A stretch of DNA of 22,455 nucleotides from JBKEAJ01 sp047974415. GTDB lineage: Bacteria > Bacteroidota > Bacteroidia > Bacteroidales > Prolixibacteraceae. The stretch covers positions 1 through 22,455 of the forward strand of contig JBKECH010000119.1 of NCBI GenBank assembly GCA_047974415.1, written 5' to 3'. Below are positions 7,409 through 14,835 of this stretch, piece by piece. Below the pieces are notes generated by a model. The model was not told the DNA's origin, did not search any database, and was given only the letters and a program-made list of their open reading frames with translations. Both the position numbers and the translations under genes were made by a program. How positions within the stretch are numbered: position 1 is the stretch's first letter; the number at the start of each line of letters is the position of its first letter.

Positions 7409-7427
7409 GATTAAAGATGTACATTTC
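7395..7427 (+). promoter_or_regulatory. Promoter of the GH20 gene
   Basis: TTTG (7395-7398), a 21-nt spacer and TACATTTC (7420-7427), one mismatch to TAnnTTTG. It would place the in-frame ATG at 7417 inside the promoter, supporting ATG 7459 as the start. Confidence 0.45.
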
Positions 7428-7458
7428 TAAATTTATAAGCATATTTACTATATCTATT

Positions 7459-9981
7459 ATGAGAACATTTTATACTTTATTATTTGCTTTCCCTCTATTG
7501 TTATCGTGTGAGAAAAACACAGAAAATCACACCATTGCTATCAGTTGGGAACTAATCAAGAACAACTATCAAGGAGAAAGTAAAAACCTCTCCAAGTTTG
7601 TTGTTGAAAACAAAAGCAGTCGTGAGCTGAATGACAATTGGGAGTTTTATTTTAATTATCCTCGTTCTATAGATACATCTACTGTAAGCGGAAAACTATC
7701 AATAGTCCATATTAACGGAGATTTCTATAAGATGTTTCCTTGCTCAGACTGGGACCCTCTGCCTGCAGGCAGTAGCATGGATGTAGAGTTCGTCTCAACG
7801 GCTTGGAACATTAATAAAACAGATGCTCCTGCTGGAGCTTATTTTGTTTTCGACTCAAAATCAGACTCCATTCTGCCGTGCAATATACAAGTTATAGATT
7901 TTATTAGGGACAAGCAGACAAAGCGCTCGGCGAACGACAAGGTAAAAGTGGAGACTGCTCAAATGCGCTATCTGAGCAACAAGCATATAGGCGCACTAGA
8001 GTCTGCATGTCCAATTATCCCAACCCCCTCCCTTTATGAAATGCAAGAGGGCGTTTGTAGCATAAACAACAATGTAGAATTTATTTGCGATAACTCACAG
8101 ATGACTAACGAGTTAAACTACCTAAAAGGAGAATTGAATAAACTACTGACAGATAGCGACAAATCTAATGGGCCGTGCAAGATAACACTAAAGCAAGAAG
8201 CAAACTTGAAAACGTCATATGTTTTGGACATAAAACCTGAAATGATATTGATATTAGGTAGAAATGCAGAGTGTGTGTTCAATGGAGTCCAATCTTTGTT
8301 GGCAATGATTCCCACCGAGTCCTACAACAAAAAACAATCAAGTATAGAGCTAAAATGCGTTCATATTTTTGACACACCAGCATTTCCGTATCGAGGTTTA
8401 ATGGTCGACGTAGGAAGAAACTTCCAGTCGAAAGATGAAATACTCAAAATAATAGATGTTATGGCGAGGTATAAGCTAAATAAATTTCATTTCCATTTTT
8501 GTGATGACGAAGGTTGGCGCCTTGAGGTTAAAGACCTACCCGAACTTACTGAATATGGCTCAGTACGTAAGCATGAAGGTTATGACAAAACTAACCTTCC
8601 TCCATCTTTTGGCTCTGGAGCATTTAGTTCGGCAAGTGGCACTGGCTACTATTCGGCGTCCGACTTTGTAGAAATATTAAAATACGCAAAGGCTAGGCAC
8701 ATCGAGATTATCCCCGAGATAGATGTCCCTGGACATTCTCGGGCTGCCATAAAATCAATGGAATATAGATATCACAAGTACATGTCGGAGGGCAACAGTG
8801 CCGAAGCTTTCAAATATTTACTAACAGACTTAGACGACAACTCTGAATATAGTTCTGTTCAGGGATGGACCGACAATGTTATGTGCGTTGCCAACGAAGC
8901 CACCTATCGTTTTTTTTCAAAAGTGCTAGAAACCATCCAAAAGTATTATGCCGAAGCTGGTATAGAGCTTAAAAATATTCATGTTGGGGGCGATGAAGTT
9001 CCTCACGGAGCTTGGCTAGGTTCTCCTAAAGTGAAAAATTTTGCTAAACAAAATAAGCTGAAGTTAGAAACCGATGCGCTTTTCCATTATTTTATGTTGC
9101 GACTTTGTGACACTCTTAGCACAAAAGGAATAACAATGTCGGGTTGGGAGGAAATTGGTGTAGCGAACGACAAAAAACTCGGTAAAATAGCTGCTGACGC
9201 TATTATAGGTAGAGATGTAGTCCCTTATGTTTGGAATACAGTAGGAGGCTGGGGTTCAGAAGATTTAGCTTACAAACTGGCTAATGCAGGCATTGATGTC
9301 GTAATGAGCTCTGTTAGTAATATTTATCTGGATTTGGCATATGCAAAAGACCCCAACGAGCCTGGATATTATTGGGGAGGATTCAATGACACTAAAAAAG
9401 CATGGGAATTTACACCCTACGACGTAAGCCAGTGTGTCAAAAGCACACCTCTTGGCAAAGAAATAAATTGGTGCGAGGGAGAAGTCTCTTCAGACGATTG
9501 TAGGCCACTGCATCGCCTTACAGAACGTGGGCGCAAGCATATAATAGGCATGCAAGGGCAGTTGTGGGCAGAGAACCTGAAGTCTGCCGAACTGTTGGAA
9601 TATTGTACGCTGCCAAAAATGTTGGGCCTTGCCGAGCGAGCATGGTGTGGGCATCCACAGTGGGCAGGGAACGAGGATGCAAAACAACGAGCATGGTCAG
9701 ATTTTGCAAAAAGAGTCGGAAAGCATGCTCTGCCAAGACTAGACAAAATAAATGGTGGCTATTTATACAGGATTCCACCAGTAGGAGCACTGGTCGATGC
9801 CGCAAAAAAGGTGCATTTAAATGTACTGTATCCCAGCTTAACAATACGCTACACCACCGATAGTACAGAACCAAATGCAAGCTCTAAGCTGTATGTAGAA
9901 CCTATCGATTTTGTGACAGGATTAAAGGCTACGGCTTTTGACAGTAGAGGTCGTTCGGGTAGGACTATCGAACTCCACTAA
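7459..9981 (+). CDS. Beta-N-acetylhexosaminidase, GH20, lipoprotein
   Basis: An 840-residue exported glycosidase releasing terminal GlcNAc/GalNAc from amino-sugar glycans such as chitobiose, peptidoglycan fragments or host glycans. The N-terminus is a lipoprotein signal (MRTFYTLLFAFPLLLSC, Cys17). The layout follows large chitobiases: a carbohydrate-binding CHB_HEX-like domain (~25-160), a GH20b domain (~185-300), the catalytic barrel (~310-700) and a C-terminal domain ending in LYPSLTIRYTTDSTEPN. Barrel motifs: FPYRGLMVDVGRNF, FHFHFCDDEGWRLEV, IIPEIDVPGHSRA and the catalytic pair Asp512-Glu513 in HVGGDEVPHGAW, which act by substrate-assisted catalysis. I chose ATG 7459 because it directly begins the lipoprotein signal. 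It is probably monocistronic. A group II intron remnant begins 2 nt beyond the stop codon, on the opposite strand. Confidence 0.93.
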   Translation: MRTFYTLLFAFPLLLSCEKNTENHTIAISWELIKNNYQGESKNLSKFVVENKSSRELNDNWEFYFNYPRSIDTSTVSGKLSIVHINGDFYKMFPCSDWDPLPAGSSMDVEFVSTAWNINKTDAPAGAYFVFDSKSDSILPCNIQVIDFIRDKQTKRSANDKVKVETAQMRYLSNKHIGALESACPIIPTPSLYEMQEGVCSINNNVEFICDNSQMTNELNYLKGELNKLLTDSDKSNGPCKITLKQEANLKTSYVLDIKPEMILILGRNAECVFNGVQSLLAMIPTESYNKKQSSIELKCVHIFDTPAFPYRGLMVDVGRNFQSKDEILKIIDVMARYKLNKFHFHFCDDEGWRLEVKDLPELTEYGSVRKHEGYDKTNLPPSFGSGAFSSASGTGYYSASDFVEILKYAKARHIEIIPEIDVPGHSRAAIKSMEYRYHKYMSEGNSAEAFKYLLTDLDDNSEYSSVQGWTDNVMCVANEATYRFFSKVLETIQKYYAEAGIELKNIHVGGDEVPHGAWLGSPKVKNFAKQNKLKLETDALFHYFMLRLCDTLSTKGITMSGWEEIGVANDKKLGKIAADAIIGRDVVPYVWNTVGGWGSEDLAYKLANAGIDVVMSSVSNIYLDLAYAKDPNEPGYYWGGFNDTKKAWEFTPYDVSQCVKSTPLGKEINWCEGEVSSDDCRPLHRLTERGRKHIIGMQGQLWAENLKSAELLEYCTLPKMLGLAERAWCGHPQWAGNEDAKQRAWSDFAKRVGKHALPRLDKINGGYLYRIPPVGALVDAAKKVHLNVLYPSLTIRYTTDSTEPNASSKLYVEPIDFVTGLKATAFDSRGRSGRTIELH

Positions 9982-9986
9982 TAATC

Positions 9987-10024
9987 GAGTAGGAGGAATG
10001 GGATTAATTCCCATTCCTCCTCTC
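9987..10024 (-). ncRNA. Group II intron domain VI with branch-point A
   Basis: A 13-bp stem (9991-10003 against 10009-10021, loop TTAAT) is extended by GAG/CTC (10022-10024 against 9987-9989) across one unpaired A (position 9990, minus strand). On the plus strand it lies directly behind the GH20 stop codon and could weakly stall transcription. Confidence 0.7.
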
Positions 10025-10060
10025 ACACTACCACGCATGCCGTTCGCACGTGGCGGTTCC

Positions 10061-10507
10061 TTAATTTCGATACAACCCTCGTATATATCCTACTTTCGTC
10101 TTCTCCTGATTTACCTTGAGCAGCAAACGCTTCTCGATATACCCAATGATAGATTGCGCTACTCTTTGGGCTGCTCGTTTACTCTTGCATAATATCATGC
10201 AGTCGTCAGCATAGCGCACGAAGCGGTGTCCTCGTGAGGCTAACTCTGTATCCAATTCGTGAAGCATAATGTTGCTTAATATTGGACTTTAATTGCCGCC
10301 CTGAGGTACGCCCGATAGAGTCTTACTAAAGACTTCATCCTCCATAACCCCTGCATTAAGGTATTTGTGGATTAACGAAATTAAGCGATGGTCTTGGATA
10401 GTTCTTGACAAAATTTCTATGAGCTTACTGTGATTAACGGTATCAAAGTAGCGCTCTAAATCAACGGCAGTGGTATTTTCTGCTTTCTGCCTTGCATTAG
10501 GTAACAT
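10061..10507 (-). pseudogene. Group II intron reverse transcriptase/maturase, broken
   Basis: Remnant of an LtrA-type intron-encoded protein. The 5' piece (10289-10507) reads AVDLERYFDTVNHSKL and ends GVPQGGN. An in-frame TAA (10286-10288) follows, then the same frame continues SPILSNIMLHELDTELASRGHRFVRYADDC, with the catalytic YADD motif, and KVNQEKTKVG. Intact homologues read PQGGPLSP here, so the stop replaces the Leu codon. The N-terminal ~100 residues before VDLERYFD are absent or scrambled. The whole C-terminal maturase (X) and DNA-binding/endonuclease part is missing; after KTKVG the frame ends within ~9 codons, just before domain V. No active reverse transcriptase can be made. Confidence 0.88.
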
Positions 10508-10911
10508 TCATTTACTTCTCGATTTGTTAAGGTTCGGACCTTCCCCATGCTTTCACATCGGTACTATGTCCTCGGCTGACTTCTCACAGCTAGCTTTACT
10601 CCATGCTTCTAAAAAAATATCCGCACGTCTGTGAGACCTCCCCAGATAAGAACGTAATCTTTCCGCCTTATATCCGCCAGATTTACTAAGTATGGTTCCG
10701 AATAGTTATTGTGCTTTATCTTGTTTTGCAGATTTACCCACACACTCAGCCTTATATCTGATTTCTGTTCGTCAGATCAGACTTTTGCCGCCAGCTTCCT
10801 TCAGATTCCATATCGCTATGGATACCTTTTCTCTTGGCTAGGCGATTCCCACTATTAGGGCTCGCTAGGGACTTACACCCATGAGATTACGCCCATGCTG
10901 GGCGTACCTCT

Positions 10912-10945
10912 AAAGAAGCCATCTCAAATTTGAGATGGCTTCTTT
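10912..10945 (-). terminator. Perfect 34-nt palindrome, probable floA terminator
   Basis: Arms of 17 bp (10912-10928 and 10929-10945) with no unpaired centre, ending TTCTTT on the minus strand. It lies 111 nt after the floA stop codon and 4 nt before the 5' end of the group II intron. Being symmetric, it could also have ended GH20 transcription before the intron inserted. The gap 10946-11056 shows nothing else. Confidence 0.7.
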
Positions 10946-11056
10946 CCAAGTTCTGAATAGCCTTCGCCCATAGGAATCAAGAGGCTGAGCTAGAAAGCGA
11001 AGCTCCATAAAGGGCAAAACTATTATACCTCAGGCGGCAAACCCAAGGCAAAGTCG

Positions 11057-12037
11057 TTATTTCTTGTCTGAAATTTCAGAGCTAGAACCTTCGCTTACTA
11101 TGCCTCTGCGCATTTCGGTGTCGGCATCAATATTTTTATATCTCATGTAGTCCATTACTCCCATGTTCCCCGATCTAAATGCTTCTGCTAGAGCTAGAGG
11201 TACTTCTGCCTCGGCTTCAATTACTTTAGCACGAGCTTCCTGAGCTTTGGCTATATTCTCCTGTTCCAAAGCTACAGCCATTGCTCTGCGTTCCTCGGCT
11301 CTTGCTTGTGCAATGCTCTTATCTGCCTCAGCTTGGTCGATTTGCAGTACAGCACCAATATTCTTACCTATGTCAATGTCAGCAATATCGATGGATAATA
11401 TTTCAAAAGCCGTTCCTGCGTCAAGACCTTTGCTCAACACAACTTTTGAAATATTATCAGGGTTCTCCAACACCTCTTTATGAGATTCCGACGACCCTAT
11501 TGACGAAACAATCCCTTCGCCAACGCGTGCTAGCACCGTATCTTCGCCAGCGCCTCCGACAAGCTGTTTGATACTTGCCCTCACTGTCACTCTTGCTTTT
11601 GCAATAAGCTGAATACCATCCTTAGCCACTGCCGTAACAGGAGGAGTGTTTATAACCTTAGGATTTACAGACATTTGTACAGCTTCAAATACATCCCTTC
11701 CTGCAAGATCGATGGCTGTAGCCATGTCAAAAGGGAGGTCGATATTTGCCTTTGAGGCAGAAACCAAAGCATGAACTACACTCGTTACGTTACCGCCAGC
11801 AAGGTAGTGGGCTTCCAATGAATTACGACTCAAGGGAACACCTGCTTTCTCTCCCTCAATCATCGTTCTAACAATCGTTCCAGGAGGAACTTTCCTAAGT
11901 CTCATAAATGCTAACTGCAAAAGACTAACACGGACTCCAGAGAATACGGCCGTAAACCATAATCCTACAGGAACATAGTACAGAATAATAAATAGCAATA
12001 CTATCGACAACGCTATTACAATCCAAAATCGATCCAT
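11057..12037 (-). CDS. floA: Flotillin-like protein FloA
   Basis: A 326-residue bacterial flotillin-like scaffold protein, similar in length to B. subtilis FloA (331 aa). It has an N-terminal membrane segment (residues ~5-28), then the family-specific stretch LRKVPPGTIVRTMIEGEKAGVPLS and an SPHB/band-7-like core (IDLAGRDVFEAVQMSVNPKVI, ARVTVRASIKQLVGGAGEDTVLARVGEGIVSSIGS). After these comes an EA-rich coiled coil (~235-290, AEADKSIAQARAEERRAMAVALEQENIAKAQEARAKVIEAEAEV). Flotillins cluster in membrane microdomains and influence fluidity and protein assembly. It follows nfeD by 38 nt in the same direction, the conserved NfeD-flotillin pairing, so the two are almost certainly co-transcribed and interact. 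Confidence 0.94.
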   Translation of the reverse strand: MDRFWIVIALSIVLLFIILYYVPVGLWFTAVFSGVRVSLLQLAFMRLRKVPPGTIVRTMIEGEKAGVPLSRNSLEAHYLAGGNVTSVVHALVSASKANIDLPFDMATAIDLAGRDVFEAVQMSVNPKVINTPPVTAVAKDGIQLIAKARVTVRASIKQLVGGAGEDTVLARVGEGIVSSIGSSESHKEVLENPDNISKVVLSKGLDAGTAFEILSIDIADIDIGKNIGAVLQIDQAEADKSIAQARAEERRAMAVALEQENIAKAQEARAKVIEAEAEVPLALAEAFRSGNMGVMDYMRYKNIDADTEMRRGIVSEGSSSEISDKK

Positions 12038-12075
12038 AATGTTCTATTTTTAATTATTAATATATTTTTATCTGT

Positions 12076-12546
12076 TCACTTCTTCCTTACTACCAGACAG
12101 TTGTTTTCAATGTCTACTACTGTCAATATCTCTCCTTCATCAACGAAGCCCATCGTACTTTTAGCCTCGTATTCGTCATCCTCTTTCGTAACTTTTCCCA
12201 TAGGGTTAAGCCTGCTAAGAGCCACAACCTCATCGCCAATATTGATCTCTGAGATGTTCCCATTTATCACCTTACTATCAATTCTGGTGTCTAAACTAGC
12301 GACATTTTTCTCTCGGATGAATAATAACCAATATAATAGAAGAGGAATTCCTAGCAATATTAGCATCGATACAATAATTGCACCGCTCCATCCGAACTCG
12401 CCGTAGGTATAATATATGGTGTATGCTCCTAAGAGAAATGCGCCGATAGCTCCAATTGACACTCCAGGAAGCAACACGGCTTCGATTATTACAAGAATAA
12501 TTATTGTAATAATCAGGGCAACTATTATTAATATTGACAACATCAT
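12076..12546 (-). CDS. NfeD family membrane protein, partner of FloA
   Basis: A 156-residue NfeD-type protein of the short form without the ClpP-like protease domain. Three hydrophobic segments (~3-24, ~26-48, ~53-77) are followed by a soluble C-terminal OB-fold (~95-156) with the typical pattern GDEVVALSRLNPMGKV...GFVDEGEILTVVDIENNCLVVRK. NfeD proteins pair with flotillin/stomatin-like partners and are thought to anchor or regulate them. The gene is first in the nfeD-floA unit. The 176-nt upstream gap (12547-12722) contains no clear TAnnTTTG promoter on this strand, so its promoter is unassigned. Start is the first of two adjacent ATGs. Confidence 0.88.
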   Translation of the reverse strand: MMLSILIIVALIITIIILVIIEAVLLPGVSIGAIGAFLLGAYTIYYTYGEFGWSGAIIVSMLILLGIPLLLYWLLFIREKNVASLDTRIDSKVINGNISEINIGDEVVALSRLNPMGKVTKEDDEYEAKSTMGFVDEGEILTVVDIENNCLVVRKK

Positions 12547-12722
12547 ATCGTTTTAACCTATTAGTTTTATTTTTTAATAGAGTCTGCCTATAAAGCCCAG
12601 CATCTGCGTTGCGCTCACTTTGCGAACTAGTCATTTAATAAATAGAGACGCCCAATTCACAAACTCCCAGTATACAGAACGGCAAACCTTGTCCTGGTAT
12701 TTAACTTACTATTTCAGACCCC

Positions 12723-13553
12723 CTACATTATGTATAGGGCTAAATACTCTTGCATCTCCTTTTGTAACTTGGCGGCTTCTGTTGCTGCTCTTTCAGTATA
12801 ATCTTCTCCTGACGATGCATAAATAACACCTCTTGAAGAGTTCACCAGTAGTCCGCAATCACTATTCATACCTGCTTCCGACACTTCTTTAAGACTTCCC
12901 CCCTGAGCACCAACGCCAGGCACCAACAAGAAGCTGTTGGGAACTATTGCTCTTATGTTTGTAAGCATTTCTGCTTTTGTAGCTCCTACCACATACATTA
13001 AATTGCTATCCTTGCCCCATTCTTTGGATTTTGTCAGTACCATTTCGTATAGTGTTTTACCACTTTCGATATCTTTTAAGTACTGAAAATCGGAAGCTCC
13101 ATTATTGGATGTTAACGCAAGCAGTATTGTCCATTTATCTGAGAACTCAAGGAATGGAGTAATAGAGTCGGCTCCCATATACGGAGCAACCGTAACAGCA
13201 TCAACACCATATGTCTCGAAAAAAGACTTGGCATACATTTTTGCAGTGTTGCCAATATCACCACGCTTTGCATCGGCAATCACAAAGATATCTGGATAGT
13301 TAGTTTTTATATACTTTACAGTTTCGGCAAAAACATCAAGCCCTGCACTACCCATACACTCGTAGAATGCAAGATTAGGTTTGTAAGCGACGGTATATCT
13401 TGACGTTGCGTCTACAATTCTTTTATTAAATTCCAAAGCTCCAGTTGTAGTTCTAGGCAGATGGTTGGGAATCTTCTCGATGTCGGTATCCAAACCAACG
13501 CATAGATAACTTTGCTTTAGTTTGATTTGTTTAATTATTTCTGCTCTGTCCAT
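12723..13553 (-). CDS. pyrF: Orotidine 5'-phosphate decarboxylase
   Basis: PyrF catalyses the last step of de novo UMP synthesis. The 276-residue length and the motif VIADAKRGDIGNTA (residues 91-104; Asp94, Lys96, Asp99 form the charged catalytic array) identify the longer 'type 2' OMP decarboxylase. Further support comes from LCVGLDTDIEKIP near the N-terminus (substrate phosphate/ribose region), VAYKPNLAFYE, APYMGADSI, and the phosphate-binding LLVPGVGAQGG and VNSSRGVIYA near the C-terminus. It has its own well-formed promoter and is separated from nfeD by 176 nt, so it is probably transcribed alone or reads through into nfeD-floA. Confidence 0.95.
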   Translation of the reverse strand: MDRAEIIKQIKLKQSYLCVGLDTDIEKIPNHLPRTTTGALEFNKRIVDATSRYTVAYKPNLAFYECMGSAGLDVFAETVKYIKTNYPDIFVIADAKRGDIGNTAKMYAKSFFETYGVDAVTVAPYMGADSITPFLEFSDKWTILLALTSNNGASDFQYLKDIESGKTLYEMVLTKSKEWGKDSNLMYVVGATKAEMLTNIRAIVPNSFLLVPGVGAQGGSLKEVSEAGMNSDCGLLVNSSRGVIYASSGEDYTERAATEAAKLQKEMQEYLALYIM

Positions 13554-13577
13554 TATATATTACGTAAATATGCTCCA

Positions 13578-13608
13578 CAAATGTACAGATAAATAATTTA
13601 TAAAGCAA
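13578..13608 (-). promoter_or_regulatory. Promoter of pyrF
   Basis: On the minus strand: TTG (13608-13606), a 20-nt spacer and TACATTTG (13585-13578), a full TAnnTTTG match about 25 nt before the pyrF start codon. Confidence 0.7.
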
Positions 13609-13662
13609 CAATAAGTTTCTTGTGTGGACTTAGAAGGTCTACTTGCCAGAAGCACGTCTTTA

Positions 13663-13790
13663 CCCCAGAATATGCACTGGAACGCCACACCTAGAACTTC
13701 AAAGCCCAATAAAATAAAGCGTTGTTTTGGATCTACTTGAATACGTAGTGGGAAAGCTAATGCATATTTAGGGATAATCTGGATTAAATT
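13663..13790. repeat. Intergenic repeat element, copy C
   Basis: Left end CCCAGAATATGCACTGGAAC and right end ATAATCTGGATTAAATTTGA, related to copies at 16978-17036 and 778-934. It occupies the divergent pyrF/amidase gap (13554-13864) between the two promoters. A 78-codon minus-strand frame here is explained by the repeat and resembles no known protein. Confidence 0.55.
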
Positions 13791-13804
13791 TGACAAAAAA
13801 CATC

Positions 13805-13834
13805 TTGGATTTCAAATTCTTGTGGGTATATTTG
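13805..13834 (+). promoter_or_regulatory. Promoter of the amidase gene
   Basis: TTG (13805-13807), a 19-nt spacer and TATATTTG (13827-13834), a full consensus match. Transcription would start near 13841, excluding the in-frame upstream start at 13790 and fixing the start at ATG 13865. A second TAnnTTTG (13785-13792) lies in the end of repeat copy C but lacks a -33 partner. Confidence 0.7.
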
Positions 13835-13864
13835 CAAATATCTAAAAAACACTCGTCTCTGAAC

Positions 13865-14707
13865 ATGAAAACATTAATAACTTGTCTTACATTTTTACTC
13901 CTTTCGGGGTGTGCTGTTAACAAAGAGTACTACCCAAAGGTCGGTGGCATCAGGGTAAATCACAGAAAACACAAAGCTAAAGGTAACTATAACGACAGGA
14001 TAAACACCCTAGTACTGCATTATACAGTTTCGGATTACCCCTCTTCAATAATAACACTCACCGAAAGAAATGTAAGCTCGCATTATTTAGTCGGCGACGA
14101 CGACACAAAAAACAAGGTGTTACAACTTGTGGGGGAAGATAAACGGGCTTGGCATGCTGGCAAAAGCCACTGGAATGGTACAAGAGATTTAAATTCAACA
14201 TCCATAGGCATAGAAATTGTTAACCCTGGATATAAAGATATAAATGAGGAGCGGACTTATTTTCCTTTTTCTGACGAGCAAATAAGAAAGGTGGGGCTTT
14301 TGAGCAAAAGTATAGTAGAACGCTATAATATCAAACCTCTAAATATTGTTGGACATCAAGACATTGCCCCAGACAGAAAATCCGACCCTGGACCTCTGTT
14401 CCCTTGGCTGACACTTTACACTGACTACAGTGTAGGAGCATGGCCCGACAAAAAAGACGTGGAGATGGGGCTTAGAGAATATCAACAACTGATTGACATG
14501 GGAACTAACGAGTCGGAAATTATAAAACTAATACAACAGGGACTCAAAAAAATAGGTTACGATTTAGACGATGACGGCATGCTAGGGAAGAATACCAAAG
14601 ATGCTATAGTAGCTTTTCAGACACATTATAGACAATCCAAATACGATGGCAAAATAGATGCCGAAACCTTCGCTATAATAAGCGCTTTGATAAAAAAATA
14701 CAGATAA
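13865..14707 (+). CDS. N-acetylmuramoyl-L-alanine amidase lipoprotein, AmiD-like
   Basis: A 280-residue peptidoglycan amidase that cuts the bond between MurNAc and the peptide stem. The N-terminus MKTLITCLTFLLLSGC is a lipoprotein signal with Cys16. The Amidase_2 domain (~30-190) shows the zinc ligands His52 (LVLHYTV), His164 (VGHQDIAPD) and Asp174 (RKSDPGPLFPW), plus Glu117 in SIGIEIVNPG. These are the same motifs as in E. coli AmiD. The C-terminal part (~220-278, IIKLIQQGLKKIGYDLDDDGMLGKNTKDAIVAFQ) is a peptidoglycan-binding repeat domain. A role in wall recycling or turnover at the outer membrane is likely. The start at 13865 is set by the promoter and lipobox. The sulfatase starts 128 nt downstream. 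Confidence 0.93.
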   Translation: MKTLITCLTFLLLSGCAVNKEYYPKVGGIRVNHRKHKAKGNYNDRINTLVLHYTVSDYPSSIITLTERNVSSHYLVGDDDTKNKVLQLVGEDKRAWHAGKSHWNGTRDLNSTSIGIEIVNPGYKDINEERTYFPFSDEQIRKVGLLSKSIVERYNIKPLNIVGHQDIAPDRKSDPGPLFPWLTLYTDYSVGAWPDKKDVEMGLREYQQLIDMGTNESEIIKLIQQGLKKIGYDLDDDGMLGKNTKDAIVAFQTHYRQSKYDGKIDAETFAIISALIKKYR

Positions 14708-14835
14708 ACAACTTATTCTAAACAATCGACACGTCACATAAATACCTCATTACCAGATAAAAAAAATCATTCTAATAAATCATACAACAAGAGCATATAT
14801 AACAATCTCAAGATAATAATTAAAATTTTACAACA

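Larger units (their letters stand above)
9984..10907 (-). mobile_element. Deletion-derivative group II intron
   Basis: Read on the minus strand, this ~924-nt element begins GTACGCCCAGCATGGGCG, close to the GUGYG-type 5' end of bacterial group II introns. It continues with conserved domain I blocks (GGGTGTAAGTCCC, GGAATCTGAAGGAAGC, CTGACGAACAGAAA, GGGGAGGTCT) and the pre-ORF block GAGAAGTCAGCCGAGG. At the 3' end are a domain V-like hairpin (10027-10058) with GGAACCGCC at its base and a two-base 3' bulge, then GTGTGAGAGG and a domain VI helix (9987-10024). That helix has a single bulged A, 7 nt before the 3' end, in branch-point position. The internal ORF is reduced to ~450 nt, where intact introns carry 1.2-1.8 kb. 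Ends are inferred from consensus, within a few bases. Confidence 0.82.

Noticed and set aside
9938..10192. 84-codon plus-strand frame at the GH20/intron junction
   Set aside because: It is antisense to the intron's domains V/VI and reverse transcriptase remnant and overlaps the GH20 end in another frame.
13560..13796. 78-codon minus-strand frame between pyrF and the amidase gene
   Set aside because: It covers repeat copy C and the pyrF promoter, resembles no protein family I know, and has no promoter of its own.
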